Shown in pieces: positions 6,759-12,392 of a stretch of 23,329 nt of DNA (the stretch's first letter is position 1; every line of letters starts with the position of its first letter). The DNA lies in contig WNEG01000029.1 in assembly GCA_012910725.1 (NCBI GenBank), positions 12,733 to 36,061 on the forward strand. Direction: 5' to 3'. Position numbers and translations under genes: made by a program. The notes beneath the pieces were generated by a model. It was not told where the DNA came from, did no database searches, and was given only the letters and a program-made list of their open reading frames with translations. Origin of the DNA: Candidatus Ethanoperedens thermophilum. Its GTDB lineage: Archaea; Halobacteriota; Methanosarcinia; Methanosarcinales; EX4572-44.

Positions 6759-7475
6759 ATGTTTAGTGTAATACCTGCCGTTGATTTGAAAGATGGGCGA
6801 TGTGTACAGCTTGTACAGGGTGTGCCTGGCACAGAACAGGTATCGCTTGCAGATCCTGTTGGTGCAGCGGTAAGATGGGTTGATGAAGGTGCCAGAATAC
6901 TACACCTGGTGGATCTTGATGGTGCAATCAATGGCGTGCGTATAAATGCTGGCGTGATTAAAGAGATCATAACCAGGACCGATGTAGAAATACAGGTAGG
7001 GGGGGGCATTCGCACAAGAGAAGATGTTGTAGATCTTCTTGATACTGGGGTTGAACGGGTGATCATTGGAACTGCTGCAGTACAGCATCCAGAATTTGTG
7101 GCGGAGCTTGCCGGTGAATTTGGAAGAGAACACATAACAGTGGCTCTTGATGCAGTAAACGGTAGAGTTACAACTCATGGATGGAAGCAGATGACAGAAG
7201 GCACACCATCTGATTATGGCAAGAAATTTGAGAGTCTTGGTGCTGGAAGCATACTCTTCACCAATATCGACACAGAGGGCTTGCTGCAAGGAATTGCGCC
7301 TGCACCCACAGCAGAGCTTGTAAAAGCAGTTAATATACCAGTGATTGCCTCGGGCGGGATTACAACTATTTTGGATCTTAAAACATTGAAACAGATCGGC
7401 GCAGCTGGTGCAGTTGTTGGTACGGCACTGTATCTTGAGAAATTCAGGTTGAAAGATGCGATAGAAGGTATTTAA
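6759..7475 (+). CDS. hisA: ProFAR isomerase (histidine biosynthesis)
   Basis: HisA opens the ribose ring of ProFAR to give PRFAR, the fourth step of histidine synthesis. The 238-residue TIM barrel shows the two-fold repeated half-barrel pattern: PAVDLKDGRCVQL with catalytic Asp9, HLVDLDGAING, QVGGGIRT (79-86), VIIGTAAV (101-108), VALDAVNGRV with catalytic Asp131, FTNIDTEGLLQG, and VIASGGIT. Phosphate-binding GG and IGT loops are intact in both halves. The start is 3 bases after the rpiA stop, so the genes are co-transcribed. A link through phosphoribosyl metabolism is plausible. Confidence 0.96.
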   Translation: MFSVIPAVDLKDGRCVQLVQGVPGTEQVSLADPVGAAVRWVDEGARILHLVDLDGAINGVRINAGVIKEIITRTDVEIQVGGGIRTREDVVDLLDTGVERVIIGTAAVQHPEFVAELAGEFGREHITVALDAVNGRVTTHGWKQMTEGTPSDYGKKFESLGAGSILFTNIDTEGLLQGIAPAPTAELVKAVNIPVIASGGITTILDLKTLKQIGAAGAVVGTALYLEKFRLKDAIEGI

Positions 7476-7493
7476 TTTGTAGGATACACTCTG

Positions 7494-7658
7494 TTATCTG
7501 ATGTGCATGCCGATCTTCTGTTTTTGTAAATTGCCATATTTTTCTTCAAGTTCACAAAGAAATTCTTCGCGATTGTGTAAACACTCGTTAATTTCTGCTT
7601 GCGTTGTATGCAGTTCTGTACAACGAAGTTGTGCAGTGCTGACGCAATCAAGAGCCAT
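7494..7658 (-). CDS. Uncertain 54-residue ORF running through a hairpin repeat
   Basis: On the minus strand an ORF starts at an ATG inside repeat cluster 3. About its first 20 residues (MALDCVSTAQLRCTELHTTQ) come from the repeat. The remainder, AEINECLHNREEFLCELEEK and then YGNLQKQKIGMHIR, looks like a charged amphipathic helix. The composition of that second half is protein-like, and resembles the end of a small antitoxin or regulator, but I do not recognise it. A reasonable reading is that an older small gene lost its 5' part when hairpins accumulated upstream. It may equally be non-coding; there is no clear ribosome binding site. Confidence 0.25.
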   Translation of the reverse strand: MALDCVSTAQLRCTELHTTQAEINECLHNREEFLCELEEKYGNLQKQKIGMHIR

Positions 7659-7715
7659 TTCTGTACAACGAAGTTGTGCAGTTGCTGGTCATCTCTGTAC
7701 AACGAAGTTGTGCAG
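7616..7715. repeat. Mini-hairpin repeat cluster 3: three near-identical copies
   Basis: Three identical 21-base hairpins lie at 7616-7636, 7661-7681 and 7695-7715. Arms are CTGTACAAC and GTTGTGCAG with loop GAA; the arms pair perfectly if one T·G wobble is allowed. A fourth identical copy is at 11846-11866, and the reverse-oriented, wobble-free version is at 3422-3442. A GACGCAATCAAGAG half-site of the second hairpin type lies between copies one and two (about 7641-7654). The spacers differ, so this is not simple tandem duplication. It sits between hisA and the zinc-ribbon gene. Confidence 0.8.
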
Positions 7716-7769
7716 TGTATAGAAAAGTTTATTATACTTTGTCATACACACATTAAGTAAAAGGATAAA

Positions 7770-7776
7770 GAGGTGA
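7770..7776 (+). promoter_or_regulatory. Strong ribosome binding site of the zinc-ribbon gene
   Basis: GAGGTGA lies 7 bases before the ATG at 7784. It is among the best Shine-Dalgarno matches in the window and fixes the start of a gene too short to be obvious otherwise. A TATATT/TTATTATA-like A/T box occurs about 45 bases upstream. Confidence 0.7.
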
Positions 7777-7783
7777 TAAAAAT

Positions 7784-7954
7784 ATGCCAGATGGACGAGG
7801 ACAAGGTATGGGCAGAGGCGGTGGAAGACAGGGCATAGGTCCTGCATCAGAATGCAAATGCCCCAGTTGTGGTCTTACTCAACCACACCAGCGTGGTGTG
7901 CCGTGTGCAAACCAGACATGCCCAAAATGTGGAACTCGGATGATTGGGGCATAA
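7784..7954 (+). CDS. Small Gly/Arg-rich zinc-ribbon protein
   Basis: A 56-residue product with two parts. The N-terminal ~20 residues are Gly- and Arg-rich (MPDGRGQGMGRGGGRQGIGP). The rest is a four-cysteine knuckle: CKCPSCG, then QPHQRGVPC and CPKCGTRM. The CPxCG...PHQxGxPC...CPKCGxxM pattern is a recurrent small-protein family in methanogens and anaerobes, presumed to bind zinc or iron. Its function is not known. The start is fixed by a strong ribosome binding site. T-runs just downstream would terminate it, so it is probably a monocistronic gene facing the RNase P operon. Confidence 0.8.
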   Translation: MPDGRGQGMGRGGGRQGIGPASECKCPSCGLTQPHQRGVPCANQTCPKCGTRMIGA

Positions 7955-7960
7955 TCCCCA

Positions 7961-7987
7961 TTTTTAATTTTTTAGTGACTGTTTTTT
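7961..7987 (+). terminator. Oligo-T termination region
   Basis: T5 at 7961-7965, T6 at 7968-7973 and T6 at 7982-7987 follow the zinc-ribbon gene stop within 35 bases. Runs of T on the coding strand are sufficient for intrinsic termination in euryarchaea. The region lies between convergent genes, just before the 3' end of rnp2 on the other strand. Confidence 0.55.
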
Positions 7988-7998
7988 GTTTTATTTAT

Positions 7999-8349
7999 CT
8001 ATTGGGAAGTATAATTTTTCTTATCTTTATATTTTTCTGTTACAGAGCGAACTGTTCCACCTATACCAACAACTCTTGCAGCAATTCTTATTTTGTTGAT
8101 ACCGGTGATTGCAGCAATCCCTGCACGCACCACCCAGATTTTTTTAGGAACGCACCTTACTATGGCAAATCTACCATCAAAATATAGCAGTTGCAATCCG
8201 GACTCACTCAAACCAACATCTCCAACGAGTGATGCGATGGAATACTGAAGCTCTTTTAAAAATTGATTGCGGCTTGCACGTGTTTCACTGATTATCTCCA
8301 GTGCTAAATATCGCTTTTTCTCGCGCAGTGTCGGAGGAAGAATCTTCAT
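7999..8349 (-). CDS. rnp2: Ribonuclease P protein component 2 (Pop5)
   Basis: Pop5 is a protein subunit of archaeal RNase P, which trims the 5' leader of pre-tRNA. With p30 it supports the catalytic RNA domain. The 116-residue product begins KILPPTLREKKRYLALEI, a Pop5 hallmark, followed by a helix, then GLQLLYFDGRFAIVRC and an RNP-fold core ending VVGIGGTVRS. Length fits the family. The start codon overlaps the stop of rnp3 in an ATGA arrangement, indicating translational coupling. In many archaea the operon continues to the proteasome and exosome genes; here it ends, facing a convergent gene. Confidence 0.93.
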   Translation of the reverse strand: MKILPPTLREKKRYLALEIISETRASRNQFLKELQYSIASLVGDVGLSESGLQLLYFDGRFAIVRCVPKKIWVVRAGIAAITGINKIRIAARVVGIGGTVRSVTEKYKDKKNYTSQ

Positions 8350-9020
8350 ATCAGTTTGACCCCTGCGGTTATGAAATTAGGGCTGCGTTGTTCTATTATC
8401 TGTCTTGGAACTATGCTCATTGCATACACGGCTTCTTCTCGTTTCATGCCAAAGAGCATTGCAAGGGCGGCCATTTCTCTTGGAGCGCGAAAATCATAGC
8501 AGGATATGGGTGTGGTTGTAATAACAAACAGAACCTCGTATTTACGTACAAGCTTCAGGTTGTTGCGATATACAGAGAGCACCTCACATCGCTCCGGCCC
8601 TTCGGTGTGGATGATTGCCCCAAGGTCGAATTCAATAGCAACGTTGTTATTTGATGCAAGCTTTGCCAAGACGTGGTTAATATTTCCAGACGGTGAGAGA
8701 ATGTCAATCAACCGATTCTCAACACCAGCACGATTCACCGTCTCACTGCCACCACGAAGAATGATGCAATCTGTTTTACCATGCAGGAGTTGGGCTTTTT
8801 TTCTTACCTGGGAAGCACTCTGTGCATTCAGTTCAGCACTGTGATATAACAAAAAATCAGGGGGAATGGCTTCAGTTCTTTCTGGTTTGCAGGCATTTGT
8901 GGCAACTATCATGCCTGCATATCCATATCTTTTCGCGATTACCGCCATCTGCTCAAGGCTTTGACCTGACTCTGGTCTTACATGTATTTCATAGAGAGGG
9001 TTTTTTGTGAAAACAGACAC
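8346..9020 (-). CDS. rnp3: Ribonuclease P protein component 3 (p30/Rpp1)
   Basis: The 224-residue protein has the PHP-like TIM barrel of RNase P subunit p30: YEIHVRPESGQSLEQMAVIAKRYGYAGMIV at the N-terminus, DCIILRGGSETVNRAGVENRLIDIL in the middle, and IEFDLGAIIHTEGPERCEVL (about residues 128-147). The end has the alanine-rich FRAPREMAALAMLFGM helix. It pairs with Pop5 in RNase P. The gene lies 45 bases downstream of rpl15e and overlaps rnp2 by 4 bases, the standard archaeal order. The N-terminal ~10 residues before YEIHV are slightly variable, so the start is reasonable but not proven. Confidence 0.92.
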   Translation of the reverse strand: MSVFTKNPLYEIHVRPESGQSLEQMAVIAKRYGYAGMIVATNACKPERTEAIPPDFLLYHSAELNAQSASQVRKKAQLLHGKTDCIILRGGSETVNRAGVENRLIDILSPSGNINHVLAKLASNNNVAIEFDLGAIIHTEGPERCEVLSVYRNNLKLVRKYEVLFVITTTPISCYDFRAPREMAALAMLFGMKREEAVYAMSIVPRQIIEQRSPNFITAGVKLI

Positions 9021-9065
9021 ACTACAATTCCTGATGCTTCAGTTCATATATGTAACACGCATTCT

Positions 9066-9593
9066 TCATCCATGCCGTGTTTTCTTTTTGCAAGCACTGG
9101 TCTTGCCGCGATAAACTCGCCCGGACTGGTTGCTTTGAGATATCCAGTTAAGATTACTATCTTTTTTAATTACCGTGTGGTGCGGATCAACAAAAATTAT
9201 CTCGTACCAGCTCCGTTTTCCATCTTCTCCAACTGGATACGAGTTGAGCACTTCCATATTCAGATACTTTCGAGCAGCCCTCTCCTCGGCCATCTGCTGA
9301 AGACTCTTTTTAGTTGTGATTTTGTTAACGCCCGTATGTTTAGTTCTTCGTGCACGCTTCCATCTCGGCTTTCTTCTGCCACCACGTCTAACAGATGCCC
9401 GAACAACGATAATACCCTGTTTAGCCTTGTAACCAAGACTTCGTGCACGATCCAGGCGTGTTGGACGCCTTATCCGAACAACTACTGGCTCACGTCGCCA
9501 TATCTGCAGACGAGTCCACATCAGTTCATCAACATACGTTTTATCAGGGCACTTCCATGCATCTCTGATATAACCATAAAAAGATTTTGACAT
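9066..9593 (-). CDS. rpl15e: 50S ribosomal protein L15e
   Basis: The 175-residue basic protein matches L15e: SFYGYIRDAWKCPDKTYVDE near the start, RLQIWRREPVVVRIRRPTRLDRARSLGYKA, GIIVVRASVRRGGRRKPRW, the KYLNMEVLNSYPVGEDG block, and WYEIIFVDPHH. Its C-terminus, RVYRGKTSACKKKTRHG, is the usual lysine-rich extension. It is a core large-subunit protein of archaea and eukaryotes. I start at the ATG at 9593 (MSKSFYGY) because GGTGA lies 8 bases before it; the in-frame GTG at 9605 overlaps that motif. It leads the operon with rnp3 and rnp2. A structured leader candidate lies just upstream. Confidence 0.95.
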   Translation of the reverse strand: MSKSFYGYIRDAWKCPDKTYVDELMWTRLQIWRREPVVVRIRRPTRLDRARSLGYKAKQGIIVVRASVRRGGRRKPRWKRARRTKHTGVNKITTKKSLQQMAEERAARKYLNMEVLNSYPVGEDGKRSWYEIIFVDPHHTVIKKDSNLNWISQSNQSGRVYRGKTSACKKKTRHG

Positions 9594-9607
9594 TGTTTTG
9601 TTCACCT

Positions 9608-9712
9608 TGAATAGCAGTTTAATGGTTCAACCTGATTACACAGGTCACATCCCAGCAGGTGACCAATCCTGCAACTGGTCGAACCTGAACAAACTCTCTA
9701 ATTGCTATTAAA
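9608..9712 (-). promoter_or_regulatory. Structured leader/operator candidate upstream of rpl15e
   Basis: Read on the minus strand, GGTTCGACC (9685-9677) can pair over 9 bp with GGTTGAACC (9632-9624). One pair is G·U, which forms in minus-strand RNA but is an A·C mismatch in plus-strand RNA. Inside lie two mutually exclusive hairpins: GGTCAC/GTGACC (9659-9664 with 9643-9648) and GCAGG/CCTGC (9668-9672 with 9655-9659). A TATA-like TTTAATA lies at 9712-9706, which would start transcription near 9683, just at the structure. Repeats of AATAGCA and AGTTTAAT flank the structure. The architecture suggests an autoregulatory leader for ribosomal protein L15e, but it matches no family I know. Confidence 0.5.
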
Positions 9713-9961
9713 CTTTGTGTTTGATGGCTCTGTGGCATAGTCAATTGTTTATTGTCTACTATTAACTTGACTTTGTCAGATTACCCACTCATTCAAGCGC
9801 TTGATGTTGGTTTTGTTTTCCAAACAGTTTTTGGTCATGCCATCGCTCGCTATTGATTTGTCTGTAATGTGACAAAGTAGTGTTAAGTAGATCGCTACCA
9901 AATGTTTTTATGACAATAGAATTCTTATTAATTGTGTAAGCACAATAACGAAGTGTCAATC
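9713..9961. other. Intergenic region between rpl15e and hicBA pair 2
   Basis: About 250 bases without a supported gene. It has AT-rich sequence and a few short inverted repeats such as CAAGCGCTTG (9795-9804). A TTTTTATG / CTTATTAAT A/T box (about 9905-9930) probably belongs to the hicB promoter. I looked for tRNA, box C/D and protein signals and found none convincing. Confidence 0.4.
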
Positions 9962-10237
9962 ATGAAAAAGATAATCGCTACTGTTGAAATATGGAAAGAA
10001 GGAGGGATGTTTACGGCATATTGCCCGGAGATGGACGTTGCAAGCTGTGGTCATACATCTGAAGAAGCAAAGAAAAATTTGAGAGAGGTTATAGAGATAC
10101 AACTGGAAGAAACAGCCATGCTTGGGACGTTGAACGATTTTTTGGCAGAAGCCGGTTATGCCGTAGAGGATGAGGTGTTGAAAATAGAGAAGAAGATCGT
10201 GGGATTTGAAGAGCTGTCAATCTCTATTGGTGCATAG
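9962..10237 (+). CDS. hicB: HicB-family antitoxin (pair 2)
   Basis: The 91-residue product begins MKKIIATVEIWKEGGMFTAY, the HicB opening strands, then CPEMDVASCGHTSEEAKKNLREVIEI. A C-terminal extension follows (about 50-91), with FLAEAGYAVEDEVLKIEKKI. I start at the ATG at 9962, because the earlier in-frame ATG at 9932 adds 10 unrelated residues. HicA begins 3 bases after the stop. A clearly homologous fragment of this gene's 3' half recurs at 11063-11163, so the locus has been duplicated. The sequence is only distantly related to the pair 1 antitoxin. Confidence 0.85.
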   Translation: MKKIIATVEIWKEGGMFTAYCPEMDVASCGHTSEEAKKNLREVIEIQLEETAMLGTLNDFLAEAGYAVEDEVLKIEKKIVGFEELSISIGA

Positions 10238-10240
10238 GGG

Positions 10241-10468
10241 ATGAAGATAAAGCCCACGAATTGGCAGACACAGGTAAAAATCTTCGAGAAAACCGATTGT
10301 TTCTTTGTCAGGCAGAGAGGGGACCATTTGATATTTCACCATAAAAATGCAAAAAGAGCGGTAGTCATTCCAAAGTACGATGAAATCCCTGTAACAGTAA
10401 TACGAAACAATATGAAAACAGTTGGGATGACAAGGGAAGAATATTTTTCCACTTTGGGAGACGTTTAG
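10241..10468 (+). CDS. hicA: HicA-family mRNA interferase toxin (pair 2)
   Basis: The 75-residue protein has the HicA pattern: KPTNWQTQVKIFEKTDCFFV, the active-site block QRGDHLIFHHK with the catalytic histidine in DH (about residue 29), then VVIPKYDEIPVTVIRNNMKTVGMTREEY. The usual G-S-H is G-D-H here, and the conserved proline-rich strand is present. It cleaves mRNA unless bound by HicB. It forms a two-gene unit with the preceding antitoxin. Its 3' end recurs as a fossil at 11164-11194. Confidence 0.83.
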   Translation: MKIKPTNWQTQVKIFEKTDCFFVRQRGDHLIFHHKNAKRAVVIPKYDEIPVTVIRNNMKTVGMTREEYFSTLGDV

Positions 10469-10481
10469 TTAACATCGCCTT

Positions 10482-10607
10482 ATGTTTGAATTCATGAAAA
10501 AACGGAAGAAATACTGGCTCGCACCGATTATAATATTGCTGATACTGATGATATTCCTGATAATATTCACGGAAACGATAGGCCCTTTCATTTATCCATT
10601 GATATAA
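10482..10607 (+). CDS. Small single-pass membrane protein, DUF5989-like
   Basis: A 41-residue product (MFEFMKKRKKYWLAPIIILL followed by ILMIFLIIFTETIGPFIYPLI). A basic cytoplasmic KKRKKYW segment leads into a hydrophobic helix of about 18 residues, then a short tail ending PFIYPLI. This layout (FLKKRKKYWLxPIII...APFIYTLF) is that of DUF5989 peptides, which in other genomes usually lie beside a SxtJ-type membrane protein near exopolysaccharide or sorting genes. No such neighbour is present here; instead it sits in a toxin-antitoxin patch 13 bases after hicA. Function is unknown; a hydrophobic toxin-like role is possible but only speculation. Confidence 0.7.
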   Translation: MFEFMKKRKKYWLAPIIILLILMIFLIIFTETIGPFIYPLI

Positions 10608-10679
10608 CCATTTAAGTGATAAGTGACAAAAATCAAATACTACCAAATCCTGAAGGATATAAAAATACCAGAAGATATA

Positions 10680-10687
10680 TTTATATA
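10680..10687 (+). promoter_or_regulatory. TATA box of the antitoxin/PIN unit
   Basis: TTTATATA lies about 30 bases before a GGTGA ribosome-binding-like motif (10709-10713) and the ATG at 10719. The predicted transcription start (near 10710) would leave a leader of about 10 bases. A GTG at 10710 in the same frame could even be a leaderless start. Confidence 0.6.
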
Positions 10688-10718
10688 CAGCAGGAACAGA
10701 CTATAATTGGTGAAAAAG

Positions 10719-10880
10719 ATGAAAAAGATACCCACAGAAGAGGAGATGCTTGAAGCGATAAAGAAAAACCCAAAAATCATGGAGGTTTGGGGTGCGTTGA
10801 AAGACATCATTCCAGAAGCAGTGGTTGATGTGAAGGAGCGGAGAAAGCGACATGAAAGTTCTGGTCATAGCAGAGACTAA
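10719..10880 (+). CDS. Small antitoxin-like protein paired with a PIN fragment
   Basis: A 53-residue product: MKKIPTEEEMLEAIKKNPKI, then MEVWGALKDIIPEAVVDVKE, then a basic RRKRHESSGHSRD tail. It is helical and charged with no DNA-binding motif that I can name. The downstream PIN-domain ORF starts inside it (29-base overlap), the classic arrangement of VapB-like antitoxin and VapC-like toxin. A good TATA box and GGTGA support expression. The family is not recognised, so the antitoxin role is inferred from context only. Confidence 0.6.
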   Translation: MKKIPTEEEMLEAIKKNPKIMEVWGALKDIIPEAVVDVKERRKRHESSGHSRD

Positions 10881-11058
10881 TTGGATTGAGGATATTGCAT
10901 TGGCGCAAGATCTAAGATCCGCATACTTACTCGAACTAAGGGATAAAAGGGAGATTGATATCGCAATTCCCGCCTATTCCTTGCATGAGGCAGGTGGGTC
11001 GCTGGATAAAAAAATTACAAAGCGGATTGGTGAACGTGTTTATGGGGTGGCGGGGTAG
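10852..11058 (+). pseudogene. Truncated PIN-domain (VapC-like) toxin
   Basis: The 68-residue product begins MKVLVIAETNWIEDIALAQD, then LRSAYLLELRDKREIDIAIP and AYSLHEA. This matches the N-terminal half of PIN-domain RNases, including the first acidic/ETN strand and the IPxxSLxEA strand with the second acidic residue. PIN domains need about 120-140 residues and two or three more acids from the C-terminal half. Here the frame ends shortly after (KRIGERVYGVAG), so the catalytic site is incomplete. It is followed directly by a fossil of another toxin-antitoxin locus, which suggests a deletion joined the two. The partner gene upstream remains intact. Confidence 0.7.
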
Positions 11059-11062
11059 GAAT

Positions 11063-11194
11063 GTTAGATACAACTAAAAGAAACAGTTAGGCTTTGGAAC
11101 GTTGAACGATTTCTTGGCAGAAGTCGGTTATGCCATAGAGGATGAGGTGTTGAAAATGGAGGAGAATACTTTTCTATTTTTGAGAAGCATTTAG
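11063..11194 (+). pseudogene. Fossil of a second copy of hicBA pair 2
   Basis: About 100 bases here (11063-11163) match 10090-10191, the 3' half of hicB, at most positions, including the stretch encoding LNDFLAEAGYA with a few changes. From 11164 to the TAG at 11192-11194 the sequence instead resembles the last 30 bases of hicA (10438-10468). So the remnant is a hicBA copy with an internal deletion that removed the hicB end and most of hicA. Both frames carry stops relative to a working gene (for example TAG at 11088-11090). It abuts the truncated PIN gene. Confidence 0.7.
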
Positions 11195-11269
11195 ATATAC
11201 TGCAGATCGTCCTGATAGTTTTTGCTGGGACGCCATAAAACAACTGTAGTCGTTCGATTATTCATAAAC

Positions 11270-11716
11270 ATGCAAACAAACAAAGGAATTTATACAATTA
11301 TTCTCTATGTGGAACAAAACACCACAATTCACACCGGCGGTCTTGGGAAAATAGAATACGTGCGAGGATGCTATGCATACACCGGATCTGCCAGAAGCAA
11401 AAGTGGTTTTTCACGAATACGCCGCCACATAAATGTTCTAAAAGGGATTAACAAAACACGGCACTGGCACATAGACTACCTCCTGCCAGGTGCAACACTT
11501 AAAGCAATCGTAACAACCAACACAGAAAAAGATCTCGAGTGTCAAATCTCAAACCAGATAAAAACAACCACCACATCAATAAAAAACTTTGGAAGCACAG
11601 ACTGTACATGCACAAGCCACCTGCAACATCACAGCAATTTTCATCGTTTGTTAAAATACACGCTTGATGCATACATCATACACGCAGATAATATTGACCT
11701 GTACTTATTAAAATGA
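11270..11716 (+). CDS. DUF123 GIY-YIG-like nuclease-family protein
   Basis: From the ATG at 11270 the product is 148 residues: MQTNKGIYTIILYVEQNTTI, HTGGLGKIEYVRGCYAYTGS (GIY at about 6-8 and the YTG counterpart of YIG at 37-39), GFSRIRRHINVLKGINKTRHWHIDYLL, and a tail with DCTCTSHLQHH. This is the DUF123 family of GIY-YIG proteins, often found fused to or near base-excision glycosylases. Their nuclease activity is not established. The upstream in-frame start at 11222 adds 16 unsupported residues. Its stop is 15 bases before repeat cluster 4. Confidence 0.85.
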   Translation: MQTNKGIYTIILYVEQNTTIHTGGLGKIEYVRGCYAYTGSARSKSGFSRIRRHINVLKGINKTRHWHIDYLLPGATLKAIVTTNTEKDLECQISNQIKTTTTSIKNFGSTDCTCTSHLQHHSNFHRLLKYTLDAYIIHADNIDLYLLK

Positions 11717-11730
11717 AAGTATGTGTTTCG

Positions 11731-11866
11731 ATCTGATGTAAAAACCCACGGGAGTTCACAAGATCCTGTAATCACTTGATTACTTCGTAATCAAGAATTA
11801 TTTCTGCATACGTAGTATGCAGTTCCGCACACGGAGTGTACGGTTCTGTACAACGAAGTTGTGCAG
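11731..11866. repeat. Mini-hairpin repeat cluster 4: four different hairpins in a row
   Basis: The left part (11731-11764, ATCTGATGTAAAAACCCACG and following) aligns with 23169-23199. Then come four hairpins with 3-base loops: CTTGATTAC/GTAATCAAG with TTC (11775-11795), CTGCATAC/GTATGCAG with GTA (11804-11822), CCGCACAC/GTGTACGG with GGA and one mismatch (11825-11843), and CTGTACAAC/GTTGTGCAG with GAA (11846-11866). Stem sequences differ but pairing is kept. Immediately to the right begins IS element A. Confidence 0.8.
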
Positions 11867-11877
11867 TTTAACTCTTT

Positions 11878-11919
11878 CGGCGAGAAGTCCCCTTCCGAAA
11901 GGGAGGGGATGAATCGCCG
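11878..11919 (+). other. Left-end subterminal hairpin of IS element A
   Basis: A 6-bp outer stem CGGCGA/TCGCCG encloses an 8-bp stem with one T·G pair and a GAAA tetraloop. Y1 transposases recognise such hairpins in single-stranded DNA. The preceding TTTAAC (about 11868-11873) is the candidate target or TAM sequence. Confidence 0.6.
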
Positions 11920-11960
11920 CATTGAAAACATTATATAGTTACCAAATAAACACTATAACT

Positions 11961-12392
11961 ATGGAATATAAACTCGATAAAGGAGCGCACTCGGTATATG
12001 CTCTCCAGTATCATCTTGTCCAGGTTGTAAAATATCGCAGAAAGGTTTTTACGGATGATGATATAGTCGATTTCTTGAAACAAAAGATAAAACAGATCAG
12101 TTCTACATTCAACGTCGAAATAATCAATCAGGAATGTGATAAAGACCACATACATATTATATTCAAGGCAAAACCGACGCTAAACATACCAAAGTATCTT
12201 AATGCCCTAAAAACGATTACATCGCGTGAAATCAAGCGTAACTTCCCTGAAGTGAAGGAAAAACTATGGAAAAACGCTTTCTGGTCACCATCGTATTTCC
12301 TGATAACAACGGGACAGGTGACGTTAGATCAACTAAAAAAATACGTAGATGGTCAGGGGGAGAAGAGAGATGCAAATGGTGTACAAATTTAG
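11961..12392 (+). CDS. tnpA: IS200/IS605-family Y1 transposase TnpA (element A)
   Basis: From the ATG at 11961 the protein is 143 residues. It starts MEYKLDKGAHSVYALQYHLVQVVKYRRKV. The HUH metal-binding motif is DHIHIIF (His63, His65) and the nucleophilic tyrosine is Tyr128 in LKKYVDGQ. All catalytic elements of the family are present, so it should be active in cutting and joining single-stranded transposon DNA. The earlier in-frame start at 11922 adds 13 non-conserved residues. The reading frame overlaps the start of tnpB. The C-terminal part beyond GQGEK is short and variable. Confidence 0.9.
   Translation: MEYKLDKGAHSVYALQYHLVQVVKYRRKVFTDDDIVDFLKQKIKQISSTFNVEIINQECDKDHIHIIFKAKPTLNIPKYLNALKTITSREIKRNFPEVKEKLWKNAFWSPSYFLITTGQVTLDQLKKYVDGQGEKRDANGVQI

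Noticed and set aside
9713..9961. tRNA or box C/D RNA
   Set aside because: No cloverleaf, no TTCGA-type T loop in a proper arm, and no paired C and D boxes were found.
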